DNA of 64,000 bases from Trichocoleus sp. (GCA_036702865.1 DATNQD010000039.1:52455-116454), one strand, 5' to 3'; shown: positions 15,401 through 23,460, counted from the stretch's first letter. A program made the numbers and translations. The notes: generated by a model not told the origin, from the sequence alone.

Positions 15401-15832
15401 GAAACCCTTGGTAGCTCTGGGGAAACTACTGATGATCTAAAAGATCATCAAAGATCATCAGAGATCATCAAGCCCAACCCTGATGATCTTTCTCCTCCCG
15501 CTGATGATCCTTTGATGATCCAAAAGATCATCAACCAAAACCCTGATTCAGAGAGCGTTTTAACCCCTTCAGAGCCTCTTGATGATCTTGATGATCTGGA
15601 AAATGCAAAAGGTCGTTCTAGCTTAACAGTCGTTAACAATTGCAACAGTCCGCCTCCCCTAGAACCAGGCGATCGGGTCAGGTATGTGGGCAAGCACCGA
15701 CCCTTAGCCAATGTGTGTGGAGAACGAGCACTGACGATCGACAAAATTCAGGACGAAATAGCTTCCTGTTCCTACTCAACCTGGTACGTCACCCGCGACA
15801 TTCCCCTTGCTGATTTAAGGAGGGTCATATGA
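12494..15832 (+). CDS. Primase-helicase-like replication protein (zinc finger, TOPRIM-like, AAA)
   Basis: 1112 residues from the ATG at 12494, which overlaps the previous stop; the open frame upstream is ignored. The N-terminus has a zinc-finger-like CPLCNHDHYC (15-24). A TOPRIM-like domain (about 250-390, as in DUF3854 proteins) includes ILAIHPDHDVTGESK near 301-315. A helicase-type ATPase has Walker A GDPGSGKTT near 614-622 and LLHCLDDPKRDESLDDF as the likely Walker B. A low-complexity segment (about 955-1035) contains the GATCATCA array, and an SH3/KOW-like tail closes the protein (EPGDRVRYVGKHRPL). Such proteins prime and unwind DNA at plasmid or phage origins. It is probably the element's replication initiator, with the origin possibly inside its own gene. 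Confidence 0.8.
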   Translation: MTQDIGLEATTTTPCPLCNHDHYCYLVQDEQGSIFKAVCQWTEQPPEGWDRVSTAKDGRGVFLKRGYHRSKRKHYPDFVQLSQKPIPEDIPQWQPVDPGDRSITTGDLVRFKQGKDLFEVHKTQGGNYGGNWQILVTLKTPGSTSDIKYQDVPEADLAIATTDLKTGAAEQEIEYLYPAIDGTPAGKVVRRQWSDRRRVYERFRKTKQVRPFHWLGRSDEGFWSQGKGDRAWGLYREAEAKEEILRGGIVFAVAGEQAVETYRELGLVATTCQGGESNWQEIVDRLKEVFISAKDDGLKPILAIHPDHDVTGESKFSDLLKECEFSKIPAVLIEPLDLWGEMPVGGDIWDLVHQSGMGEAVILQALETAIDEAIDRQENEIFARQQRERWQAPEAYRGELGYWKEDKDTGKRYFRPQADFDFQIERELISEDGGGLVLQVKRADDSGQRRVYLKSAEYSSVQKFTDALKKSLGAGIVCNLSNYALQSLIRVRMHEYRVTRRGKAYRLIDRVGQQSDGTWVFKHCQFTRTGEPTSEEKSLWVWNPELTGDDLHFKSPAIASQDPQALTKLVATMHRAFGSNFAPAMLTLGYGAAGVHYQEIQEREGAFPILNLYGDPGSGKTTAAECALSLTSQHKEGMMVEVSVSAAYERLKLAGGLLHCLDDPKRDESLDDFLKGFYNAKARVVRGKDSAGFNTQRPHSPLMVTSNHACGENSAATQSRLVRIFFPKAQDGDAEAFRELTPTGVLAIASGCFTQLVQMGYPYQEVYALEQELAAQIPNAHLRIAKSLALLLCYAMKVAELAGIDPKPLKRYVLDVVCTQVNDPDESGDSLRDFFEKVFSLDSEAKIGEWNCRWVDKNDGSRTLAIYLPGVWAALDREYKVSYNRKIIESLLLSKGLEKTRANFHADEDQSRAYKRAKLTAADSELVNQPERTQRWCYELPESLLREYSEKSGSGSSRSSRSSSPKKEPETLGSSGETTDDLKDHQRSSEIIKPNPDDLSPPADDPLMIQKIINQNPDSESVLTPSEPLDDLDDLENAKGRSSLTVVNNCNSPPPLEPGDRVRYVGKHRPLANVCGERALTIDKIQDEIASCSYSTWYVTRDIPLADLRRVI
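15357..15596. repeat. Array of 13 GATCATCA/TGATGATC octamers (putative origin or pump-loading site)
   Basis: Forward copies begin at 15357 (last base G), 15366, 15375, 15443, 15453, 15463 and 15526. Inverse copies begin at 15430, 15481, 15502, 15513, 15580 and 15589. The octamer is read in different codon frames (Ser-Ser, Asp-His-Gln, Ile-Ile, Asp-Asp, Met-Ile), so DNA, not protein, appears to be conserved. One further copy was noticed at 8406-8413, just after the pump gene. Iterons inside a replication gene are known for phage lambda O; short 8-bp arrays are also the loading sites of Streptomyces TraB pumps. Confidence 0.75.
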
Positions 15833-16221
15833 TTGCCATCCCCGATTGGCTAAAAACCTCACCGCTGGTCATCCACGTTCCCGATCGCACCATCTTTGAA
15901 CCCCAGCGCCGGGTTGTCTTCCGCAATGGATCACCCCACTTGCTCGACTGCTGCAATCAGGCATACCCACTTGGACACTGCGACGAATTGCGGCTTGACT
16001 ATCTCAAAGGCGTTGCCCTCTGGATCACTGACAACCAGCCACTCACGGTCTTTCGACTCACCGCAGCCGGCGATGAGATTGCTGTGACCGACGGGCACCG
16101 AAAAGCGATCGTCCGAATTCCGGCACCAAAACCTAAGAGCGAGGAACGACAGGCAGCAGAGTTCATGGCAGATCTCTTTGATGGACAAATCATCACGGAG
16201 GTTGCACCATGCCTATCCTGA
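15829..16221 (+). CDS. Hypothetical protein downstream of the primase-helicase
   Basis: 130 residues, coupled to the helicase by ATGA at 15829-15832 and preceded by AAGGAGG. The protein is beta-rich (LVIHVPDRTIFEPQRRVVFR) with a helical C-terminus containing EERQAAEFMADLF. It overlaps the next gene by 13 bases. No family recognised. Confidence 0.6.
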   Translation: MIAIPDWLKTSPLVIHVPDRTIFEPQRRVVFRNGSPHLLDCCNQAYPLGHCDELRLDYLKGVALWITDNQPLTVFRLTAAGDEIAVTDGHRKAIVRIPAPKPKSEERQAAEFMADLFDGQIITEVAPCLS

Positions 16222-16661
16222 ACTACACCACTAAAATCGACCCCTTCAAGACCATTGCTGAGATCCAAGCTTGCCTGGTAAAACATGGAGCCAAAAACAT
16301 CAGCATTGATTTTGAAGGGAAATTACCATCTGCTCTGACATTCCTCTCTGAAATCAACGGAGAATTTGTCAGCTTCCGCCTCCCTAGCAACCATGCTGGA
16401 GTGCTGCGGGCAATGAAGAAAGATCGAGATATTCCACCTCGTTATAAAACCGAAGGCCAAGCCCGACGCATAGCTTGGCGAATCACAAAAGACTGGGTGG
16501 AAGCTCAGATGGCAATCGTGGAAGCGGAACTTGCCTCACTGCCAGAGGTTTTTCTGCCCTACGTTGTGATGCCTTCAGGACAGACTTTATTTAGCGCAGT
16601 GAGCGATCGAGGGTTGAAATTGTTGACAGGAGGCGGTGAAAGCAATGCCCATGAACCGTAA
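16209..16661 (+). CDS. Hypothetical phage-like accessory protein
   Basis: 150 residues with ACGGAGG upstream of its ATG. The first half is beta-rich; a basic helical part follows (ARRIAWRITKDWVEAQMAI) and a Gly-rich tail. Short proteins of this style are frequent in cyanobacterial mobile elements and phages near replication genes, but no name can be given. It overlaps the HNH gene. Confidence 0.6.
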   Translation: MPILNYTTKIDPFKTIAEIQACLVKHGAKNISIDFEGKLPSALTFLSEINGEFVSFRLPSNHAGVLRAMKKDRDIPPRYKTEGQARRIAWRITKDWVEAQMAIVEAELASLPEVFLPYVVMPSGQTLFSAVSDRGLKLLTGGGESNAHEP

Positions 16662-17037
16662 GCTCTACCCACCTAACTGGAACGAGATTGCCCTCCAGAT
16701 CAAAACTGAAGCCAACTGGATCTGCCAGGAGTGCGATCGCCCTTGCCGACGGGTAGGAGAAAGTCTGGCTGAGTTCGTTGAGCGAATTCAAGGCTGGAGC
16801 CATGCCGATCTGGACTGGATCAACCAGACCGCCGTCTCTACCATCTGCAACAATCCCACCCGCTTTGTTTTGACCGTTGCCCACTTGGACCATGACCCGT
16901 GGAACCCAAATGCACGGCTAAAAGCGCTGTGTGCCCCCTGCCACTGCCGTTATGACCTCAAAGCTATGGGACTCAAGCGACGGATTAAGCGAGAGCGTGA
17001 AGGGCAGTTAACGCTATTTCAGGAGGTAGACCCATGA
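16645..17037 (+). CDS. HNH-type nuclease-like zinc protein
   Basis: About 130 residues; the ATG at 16645 is chosen, with a GTG at 16636 and an ATG at 16651 as alternatives (GGAGG lies at 16629-16633). An N-terminal CQECDRPC pair and the C-terminal AHLDHDPWNPNARLKALC...CH give the Cys2/HNH treble-clef arrangement: His-x-x-His, the Asn of NARL, and CAPCHCRYD. HNH proteins nick or cut DNA, or act as packaging partners. In this element it could process DNA during replication or transfer; the activity is inferred from the motif. Confidence 0.75.
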   Translation: MPMNRKLYPPNWNEIALQIKTEANWICQECDRPCRRVGESLAEFVERIQGWSHADLDWINQTAVSTICNNPTRFVLTVAHLDHDPWNPNARLKALCAPCHCRYDLKAMGLKRRIKREREGQLTLFQEVDP

Positions 17038-17261
17038 AACCTCCCAAGCATCCTAAAGACACCATCACCGGCGCTGCCATTCTCACCCACCTTCGATCGA
17101 CTGGCCAGAAGGAGAAAGCCTTAGCGATCGCCGCTGCAACCGGCTGCAATCCTTCTCTCGTTCGCCGCTATCTCATGCGCCTGCGATCGGCTCGGTTGGT
17201 GAATTGTGAGGGCACAGATCCTGTCCATTGGTTTGCCGTTGAAGAGGAGGTCGATCGCTGA
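17034..17261 (+). CDS. Small winged-helix protein
   Basis: 75 residues coupled to the HNH gene by ATGA. ILTHLRSTGQKEKALAIAAATGCNPSLVRRYLMRLRSARLV is a typical winged-helix core, followed by a short wing ending HWFAVEEE. The next gene (17265-17474) encodes a protein of the same design. It may bind the element's own DNA sites, such as the octamer array; this is inference. Confidence 0.7.
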   Translation: MKPPKHPKDTITGAAILTHLRSTGQKEKALAIAAATGCNPSLVRRYLMRLRSARLVNCEGTDPVHWFAVEEEVDR

Positions 17262-17264
17262 TGC

Positions 17265-17474
17265 ATGAACGCAAACCTCAGAGGCGAAATCCTCGCAACG
17301 GTAAGGCGAGTGCCCGGTCTATCAGCGAATCAGATTGCCCTATTGGTGGGATGCACCTGGCAGACAGCAATTCGACATCTTTGCCGACTGAAAGACGATC
17401 GATTGGTGAGAAGCCAGGGAAACTGCCATCAGAAGTGGTTTCCAGTGGAAAGTTTCAGCCCGGAGACTATCTAA
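17265..17474 (+). CDS. Second small winged-helix protein, overlapping another frame
   Basis: 69 residues. ILATVRRVPGLSANQIALLVG and TWQTAIRHLCRLKDDRLVRS form a winged-helix, ending KWFPVES much like the previous product's HWFAVEE. This clear protein pattern shows that this frame is the coding one here, although a second frame (17261 onward) is also open. It overlaps the start of the next gene by about 40 bases. Confidence 0.7.
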   Translation: MNANLRGEILATVRRVPGLSANQIALLVGCTWQTAIRHLCRLKDDRLVRSQGNCHQKWFPVESFSPETI

Positions 17475-18151
17475 CCGAAGATGCGAACGACTACAGCAAT
17501 CCTCACTGGAAAGGACTTGCTTGCCTCATCCGACATGGACAGCTGATTAACTATCGCCCTTTCCCTGGTATGCCCTCGGCTGCTTCGCGCCCTTATCTCC
17601 GATGGGAGGATGGCTCTGAAGGGTTTGCCAATGAGGTCAATCTCAAGCTGATTGACCGTCCCCTAGAACAGTCGATCGAACTAGGGCACTGCTACTGCAT
17701 TCGCCTTGACTCTGGCTTTGTTGAAGCGACTGCTGTCCCAACCGAAACCAACGAAACACATGGGCGAGTTTGCCTACTGCCTAGCAATAAGTTCGCCTCA
17801 TTCCGTTATGGAGACGGTCGCATCGTGCAGCTGCCAATCGATCGAGTGCAGTTCCATGTCTCAGAACCCTCACCCCTAGAACGGCTTTGCGAGGAACGCG
17901 CGCAACTGGAATCCGATGGGCTAGGACCGGCTCAAGGCTGGATTGAAACCGGCAAGGTCAAAGGCAGAGACTTCAGGCAAGCCTGGTGGCGAAGTAAGCA
18001 GCCGATTTTTGCTGGCAAGAAAACTCGCTACATCGGCAAGCAGGGCAGTCCAGAACACCGGCGGGCGATCGAGCAGAAAGCCCGGAGGAAGCGGTGGGAG
18101 CGTGTTTGTAAGCAAATTCAAATTCTAGAAAAGGAGATAGGAGATGCGTGA
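17435..18151 (+). CDS. Hypothetical protein with SH3/KOW-like start and basic helical C-terminus
   Basis: About 238 residues from a GTG at 17435. The frame is open from 17261, but residues encoded before about 17430 look like shadow of the winged-helix gene, so a late start is preferred. FQPGDYLTEDANDYSNPHWK is typical of short KOW/SH3-like domains. The middle is beta-rich. The C-terminus (EHRRAIEQKARRKRWERVCK) is a basic helix that could bind nucleic acid. It overlaps the exonuclease gene by 8 bases. Confidence 0.6.
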   Translation: MVSSGKFQPGDYLTEDANDYSNPHWKGLACLIRHGQLINYRPFPGMPSAASRPYLRWEDGSEGFANEVNLKLIDRPLEQSIELGHCYCIRLDSGFVEATAVPTETNETHGRVCLLPSNKFASFRYGDGRIVQLPIDRVQFHVSEPSPLERLCEERAQLESDGLGPAQGWIETGKVKGRDFRQAWWRSKQPIFAGKKTRYIGKQGSPEHRRAIEQKARRKRWERVCKQIQILEKEIGDA

Positions 18152-18884
18152 CTTTAGAAAAGACCATCAACAAGCCGCGCAATGGGCTTATGAAATGGTG
18201 AACGGTTCAGAAAACTGGGCAATCTTTGACACAGAGACTACCGGCTTGGGTGGGGACGCTCAAATCTGTCAAGTTGGGTTGATCGCTCCTGATGGCTCAA
18301 CGCTGCTAGATGCTTTAGTGCGTCCGACAATTCCCATTCCGGCTGATGCGACCAAAATTCATGGCATTACCGATGAAATGGTAGTGGGCGCAAGAAGCTT
18401 CCCCGAAGTCTTTATGGAGCTTTGGCAAGCGACAGGGCGACGGCAGCTCATTATCTACAACGCCAGTTATGACATTCGATTGGTCTACCAGTCCCTCAAA
18501 GCTTGGAACCTGTATTGGTGGCTCGATGGATGTGATCGATTGGTTGCAGGTAGCTATGGCCATAAGACAACTACCCAAATTCAAAGATGGACATATAGCT
18601 GGATTAACGGACAAGCCGTTCATTGTGCAATGGACTGGTACAGCGAATGGTGTGGCGATTGGAGTGACTACCACGGCAACTATCGCTGGCAGAAGCTTCC
18701 TGGTGGTGACCACACAGCTATAGGAGACTGCAAGGCAACACTGGCAGTATTGCAGCGCATGGCAGCGAGTTATGAACACACAGAAGCTCCGGAACTGCCG
18801 ATCGAGACTCCCGGCGCAAAGCTTGTGGAGATGCCAACGCTCGAGGCAACCGCGCCTGACGAATATTCAGACATTCCGTTCTAG
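18144..18884 (+). CDS. DnaQ-type 3'-5' exonuclease (DEDDh)
   Basis: 246 residues with AAGGAGATAGGAG before the ATG. All exonuclease motifs are visible: ExoI FDTETTG near residues 29-35, ExoII NASYDIRL near 109-116, and ExoIII HTAIGDC near 190-196 with the His of the DEDDh subclass. The C-terminal ~40 residues are acidic and end in DEYSDIPF, an ending reminiscent of single-strand-binding-protein tails, which could recruit repair factors (inference). It probably trims or proofreads DNA for the element's replication. Confidence 0.85.
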   Translation: MRDFRKDHQQAAQWAYEMVNGSENWAIFDTETTGLGGDAQICQVGLIAPDGSTLLDALVRPTIPIPADATKIHGITDEMVVGARSFPEVFMELWQATGRRQLIIYNASYDIRLVYQSLKAWNLYWWLDGCDRLVAGSYGHKTTTQIQRWTYSWINGQAVHCAMDWYSEWCGDWSDYHGNYRWQKLPGGDHTAIGDCKATLAVLQRMAASYEHTEAPELPIETPGAKLVEMPTLEATAPDEYSDIPF

Positions 18885-18902
18885 GGGAGGACGATCGCAC
18901 CA

Positions 18903-19151
18903 ATGGCTAAGAAATTCAAAATCATCAACGAATGGCAATCTTTTGAACGCGCTGTCATGCCCAAGAATGCATCTGCTGTTCAGCGACAGGAAATGCGACG
19001 CGCTTTTTATATGGGTGCTGTGGCAATGCTCAACATCATGAAGCGGATTGGAGATGACCCATTGATCGATGAAGAAGCTGGCTCAGCAATCCTAGACAGC
19101 ATTGATGCTGAGCTTAAAGACTTTCAGTCACGCATTGGAATTGATGTTTAG
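18903..19151 (+). CDS. Small helical hypothetical protein
   Basis: 82 residues, helical, with no hydrophobic span. MAKKFKIINEWQSFERAVMP begins the protein and AELKDFQSRIGI ends it. Small proteins of this kind occur in phage and element replication regions without known function. It starts 18 bases after the exonuclease stop, with GGGGAGG upstream. Confidence 0.6.
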   Translation: MAKKFKIINEWQSFERAVMPKNASAVQRQEMRRAFYMGAVAMLNIMKRIGDDPLIDEEAGSAILDSIDAELKDFQSRIGIDV

Positions 19152-19170
19152 GAAGAGGCGATCGCACACC

Positions 19171-19476
19171 ATGACTCCGGGTGAAATTGAAGCACTGATC
19201 GAAGCGATGATTGAGCGAAAGTTGCGCGAGTTATTTGCTCCACTGACTCAGCAGTCAGAAAATGACGAATGGGCAGATGCAAATGAAGCCGCGCAGCAAT
19301 TAGGGCTACCCAGCAAACAAGCTTTATACAATGCAATTACAGCCGGACTCCTACGAACGGGCAAAGAAGTACGCGATCGCCGTCTCCCAGGACGCAAAAA
19401 ACCGCGCTACCAGTTTCATATCCCTAATTGCCGGAAGCGCCTGGATCAGCCGCCAGAGAAGCGGAAGGTGGTTTAG
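19171..19476 (+). CDS. Excisionase-like DNA-binding protein
   Basis: 101 residues from the ATG at 19171; the frame is open upstream but that part is not protein-like. A charged helical N-terminus is followed by a MerR/excisionase-type winged helix: WADANEAAQQLGLPSKQALY, then AITAGLLRTGKEVRDRR. The tail is very basic. Its 3' end overlaps the 3' end of the convergent integrase by 53 bases. Position next to int and the fold suggest Xis, directing excision; this is inference from context. Confidence 0.65.
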   Translation: MTPGEIEALIEAMIERKLRELFAPLTQQSENDEWADANEAAQQLGLPSKQALYNAITAGLLRTGKEVRDRRLPGRKKPRYQFHIPNCRKRLDQPPEKRKVV

Positions 19477-20551
19477 GTCGATTAGGGTCGTTAATGATGC
19501 GCTGCGAAATCTCCAGGTTTTGCTGTCGGGACACATGCCGCTGGTAGGTTCTGTAATGCATCTCTGGTGAATGTCCCAACAGGGCCGCGGCCGTCGTTGG
19601 TGGATAACGAAATTGAACGCTAATTCTCAAGCTATGAGCATGACGCAAATCGTAGGCCGTGAACGGAACGCCGTACCGTCTCAGCTGTCTTGTGATTTTG
19701 CTTCCTAACTTTTGATCTGCATACGACGCTTCAAAATCAATATCAGGGCGCAAGATTTCTCTTAAATTCCAGGCATCTACCCATTCTGGATAGACAGCCG
19801 TGAAGACCAGGCGCTCTCCAGTCTTGCCCTTCAAAACATACAATCCTTCATCATTCCACTTACAGAAGAAAGCTTCGTGCGGACGCAATCCAAATGCAGC
19901 GATCGCACCATAAACCCACTTCCAATCTGCGTTTGGGATCTGCTTCCACCAATACTCAATCTCTGCATCAGTCGGGATGCAACGCGGCTCTACTTTAGAC
20001 GGACCATAGCTGCCTTTAAGCTGCAATAAGTTAATTTCCAGTTTTGCAAAATCAGCCAAATGCTGAAGCTTGCGGCAGGTCTCTAATCGATTGCGGCTAT
20101 CCCGTTCAGTGGCTTCTACCAGTGCAATAAGCCGATCGATTGTGAGTGGCTCATTAGGTGGTAGCCGCTTGTAGATTTTCCACCAATGGTTCTTCCAAGT
20201 TGCTTCACTAATAGAATTACGTTGAGTGTAATAATCCTTAAATCTCTGGATTAAAACTCCAGCACTTTGCAACTCAGCAATTCGATCATCCTTCAAATAC
20301 AATCCCCAATCGAATTGATTAGTAACTAGCTTTGCCCCTAACAGCCGCGCCTCGTTCTCAGCTCGCTTAAATCCGTTTTCGCTCGCAGGGATACCAAGGT
20401 AGACTTCCTGTTGAAAAGGCTTCGGTCGATCGCTTCCAGGCTTTGGAGGCAACGTTGCTACTAAGGCGATCGTCCCTCCCTTTTGTCGCAGCGAAACTCT
20501 TACGCGGCTCTCCTTCAATCGTTGATTGACCGCTTCAAGCGTATATTTCAT
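19424..20551 (-). CDS. int: Tyrosine site-specific integrase
   Basis: 375 residues. The N-terminal arm domain (RVSLRQKGGTIALVATLPPK) and SAM-like core-binding domain are followed by the catalytic domain. The conserved Arg is in FGLRPHE, a Lys in LKGKTG, the His-x-x-Arg-region in YDLRHAHS, and the LGHS motif with the nucleophile Tyr in RTYQRHV. It is intact. It faces the element interior from the 3' end of tRNA-Arg, so it should recombine at that tRNA. Its N-terminal domain aligns with a second integrase in this window (54506-55678), so both belong to one cyanobacterial subfamily. Confidence 0.9.
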   Translation of the reverse strand: MKYTLEAVNQRLKESRVRVSLRQKGGTIALVATLPPKPGSDRPKPFQQEVYLGIPASENGFKRAENEARLLGAKLVTNQFDWGLYLKDDRIAELQSAGVLIQRFKDYYTQRNSISEATWKNHWWKIYKRLPPNEPLTIDRLIALVEATERDSRNRLETCRKLQHLADFAKLEINLLQLKGSYGPSKVEPRCIPTDAEIEYWWKQIPNADWKWVYGAIAAFGLRPHEAFFCKWNDEGLYVLKGKTGERLVFTAVYPEWVDAWNLREILRPDIDFEASYADQKLGSKITRQLRRYGVPFTAYDLRHAHSLRISVQFRYPPTTAAALLGHSPEMHYRTYQRHVSRQQNLEISQRIINDPNRPKPPSASLAADPGASGN

Positions 20552-20667
20552 CCCTTAGATATCCCTTAAAATTCTCGAATCTTCTCACAATTTCTCGTAA
20601 GTTCAAGAGTTCCAAGAAGTTTTAGAAAGCAGGTTCAAACCCTTGTAGCGCTTGGCTTTGACCTGTA

Positions 20668-20741
20668 CGGGACTGGCGCGGCTCGAACGCGCGACCTGTC
20701 GCTTAGGAGGCGACCGCTCTATCCTACTGAGCTACAGCCCC
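20668..20741 (-). tRNA. tRNA-Arg (anticodon CCU)
   Basis: On the minus strand GGGGCTG pairs with CAGTCCC (one G-U), followed by discriminator G; CCA is not encoded. The D arm reads TAGCTCAGTAGG, the anticodon loop contains CTCCTAA with anticodon CCT, and the T arm has GTTCGAG. The integrase lies just beyond its 3' end, so it is the likely attachment gene; integration has left it complete. Confidence 0.95.
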
Positions 20742-20776
20742 AAGGCTACAGCCATCATAGCTTAAAACTAAAATCG

Positions 20777-21886
<1,110 letters not shown>

Positions 21887-21933
21887 TTACCGATTCAGTA
21901 GGCTGGTGGTAAAAGTAGGCTATTGGTAGGCAA

Positions 21934-22671
21934 TTATGATTGGTTGTGGATAAAGTAGGTCAACTCACCCTGTAGCCACTCTTGAAACATGCGATCGATG
22001 ATTTCTTGGCGAACGGTTGGGTTCAGTTCTGCCTCAATCAATTCTTCAACCATCAAGAGTTCAAAACCTTGATCGTTCTGGAAGGGTCCTAAAACTTCGC
22101 CAATCGTTGCACTAAAAATCGCGGCTGCAATTTCGGGATTTAAACTCCAGCGATACAATCGTCCTTCATAACCGCACTGAAGTCGCCGCTGTTCATCTAC
22201 ATCGTAAAGGTGAGCTGCTTCAAAAAAACTAATTTCACCTTCTTCCAACTGAAATCGCAACTCTTGAGCCAGTTCTTTATAGGGAACAGTAATCTTATAA
22301 AGCGAAATCTGCTCAAAATCTAAACGATGCTCGGCAAAGTATTTTTCAACGTCTTGAGCAAACAAAGATTCAGCCAATTTCTTCATTATAAGCTGATTCT
22401 GAATCCCTGTTTCCCACTCATTAGGAGTAATCAATTGCTCATTCAACCAGGCAAAAGTTGCGGCTGCGCTCTCCAGACGTTTTTGATAGCGTTGACGATC
22501 TGCTTCTACCTGAATTTCTTCTGGAGTGACGATGATCCCTTGCGATTGAGCCGCTTTTTTGATCAAAATCTGATACAAAACTTTTTGACAAATTTCCTTA
22601 AGGCTTAGCTCCTGCTTCAGATAATCTACGATCGCATCTGGCTCAATCGAGATGCCTGAAAAGTTAACCAT
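21934..22671 (-). CDS. SurA/PrsA-like peptidylprolyl isomerase of the export locus
   Basis: 245 residues from the ATG at 22671; a longer frame begins with TTG and lacks support. The N-terminal helical domain (ICQKVLYQILIKKAAQSQGI, then TPEEIQVEADRQRYQK) resembles SurA-type chaperones. The C-terminal region (about 130-220) resembles a parvulin domain with the end GPFQNDQGFELLMVEEL. No signal peptide is present. Cyanobacterial C39-ABC/HlyD clusters often carry such a gene. Here it follows the double-glycine peptide gene and may hold or fold the peptide before export; that role is inference. Confidence 0.75.
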   Translation of the reverse strand: MVNFSGISIEPDAIVDYLKQELSLKEICQKVLYQILIKKAAQSQGIIVTPEEIQVEADRQRYQKRLESAAATFAWLNEQLITPNEWETGIQNQLIMKKLAESLFAQDVEKYFAEHRLDFEQISLYKITVPYKELAQELRFQLEEGEISFFEAAHLYDVDEQRRLQCGYEGRLYRWSLNPEIAAAIFSATIGEVLGPFQNDQGFELLMVEELIEAELNPTVRQEIIDRMFQEWLQGELTYFIHNQS

Positions 22672-22930
22672 TGATGGTAAATAGCGACGCAATATAAATG
22701 AGCGTAAATTAGATTAACATCACAAGTAAGAAATGTACTATGCTTCGCAACAATTTCTCATATTCAAATAAAATTAATGATGCTCAGCAAAAGCGAATTG
22801 CTGAAAGCAGAATCGTTTTAATTCCACTTCCAGCAATATAGAAACTAAAGCTCTTCTAGTCCCCGATATAGGCAAGCCTTATCGACATGCCAAAGAATAG
22901 AGACTAGTGGAACTCAGAGGACTAGTAGCA

Positions 22931-23146
22931 CTAGCACTTCTTGTATTCGTAGTACTTCTTGTATTCGTAGTACTTCTTGTCGTCGTATTTTTTGTAGTCA
23001 TAGCAGTACTTCTTGTCGTCGTATTTTTTGCCGTGGTCGTAGTACTTCTTGTCGTCGTATTTTTTGTAGTCATAGCAGTAATAAGTACCGCCTTCGACTT
23101 TAGCATCAGAAACAACTTCGAGATGATTCAAATCAGAGATAATCAT
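22931..23146 (-). CDS. Double-glycine peptide precursor with Tyr/Lys/Asp-repeat core
   Basis: 71 residues from the ATG at 23146, preceded by AAGGAG at good spacing; the frame is open to 23296 but the upstream part is not used. Residues 1-20 are a leader (ISDLNHLEVVSDAKVEGG ends at Gly19-Gly20), the type cut by C39 peptidases. The 51-residue core holds 18 Tyr, 16 Lys, 9 Asp, 2 Glu and 3 Cys (24, 48, 71), built from repeats such as YDYKKYDDKKYY and YEYKK. No other residue types occur except one each of Thr, His and Gly. It sits beside HetC-like and HlyD export genes and is the likely cargo. No modifying enzyme is adjacent. Confidence 0.8.
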   Translation of the reverse strand: MIISDLNHLEVVSDAKVEGGTYYCYDYKKYDDKKYYDHGKKYDDKKYCYDYKKYDDKKYYEYKKYYEYKKC

Positions 23147-23460
23147 GTCTTCTCTCCTTGTGAATTGGCTTGTTCCGGTGTTTCTACAGTTTTTAGCTGT
23201 TATTAATAGATTAAACAATTGGCATTCTATTTTGTTGCCATATTGGCAGTTTTTTGGGAACAAAAATCTAAATTTAGATTTAACTTTTAACCACAACTTC
23301 TAACTACAAATCCCTTATCTTTAACCCCTCTTATCTAAAGCTCTGAGGCTAGAAAATAAGGGGAAATTTCTTTTTTCATCAAGACACTGCCAATTCAAAA
23401 ACTTAAAATTCTAAAACTGATTTTGTTTTGGGCTATGAAGAAAGGAGTAAATTTTGCTAA
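23147..23460 (-). promoter_or_regulatory. Leader region of the peptide gene with TGCCA-N3-TGGCA palindrome
   Basis: The 314 bases upstream of the peptide gene contain the palindrome TGCCATATTGGCA at 23236-23248, followed on the plus strand by GTTTTTT. A near copy occurs upstream of hlyD (25784-25796). No other gene is visible here. The shared palindrome suggests one regulator for both units. Confidence 0.5.

Larger units (their letters stand above)
1..20668. mobile_element. Integrative element at tRNA-Arg, FtsK-pump type; left end not seen
   Basis: The right boundary is the 3' end of tRNA-Arg(CCU) at 20668. Next to it, inside the element, is a tyrosine integrase (19424-20551), convergent with an excisionase-like gene. 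Further in are an exonuclease, HNH protein, primase-helicase, XRE repressor and FtsK-type DNA pump, almost all as short overlapping genes on the plus strand. No relaxase, coupling protein, type IV secretion gene, capsid, terminase or tail gene was recognised. Among known families this best fits AICE-like elements, which replicate and move double-stranded DNA with one FtsK-type pump; that comparison is inference. No second copy of the tRNA 3' end was found near the left edge, so the element probably extends beyond position 1. Confidence 0.75.

Noticed and set aside
15357..15596. CRISPR-like repeat array
   Set aside because: The repeats are only 8 bp, occur in both orientations with irregular spacing, and lie inside a coding gene; no cas genes are present.
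22879..23115. Thr/Arg/Ser-rich open frame antiparallel-phase to the peptide gene
   Set aside because: It is the out-of-frame shadow of the Tyr/Lys/Asp repeats on the same strand, has no ribosome site, and its low-complexity composition follows from the repeats.
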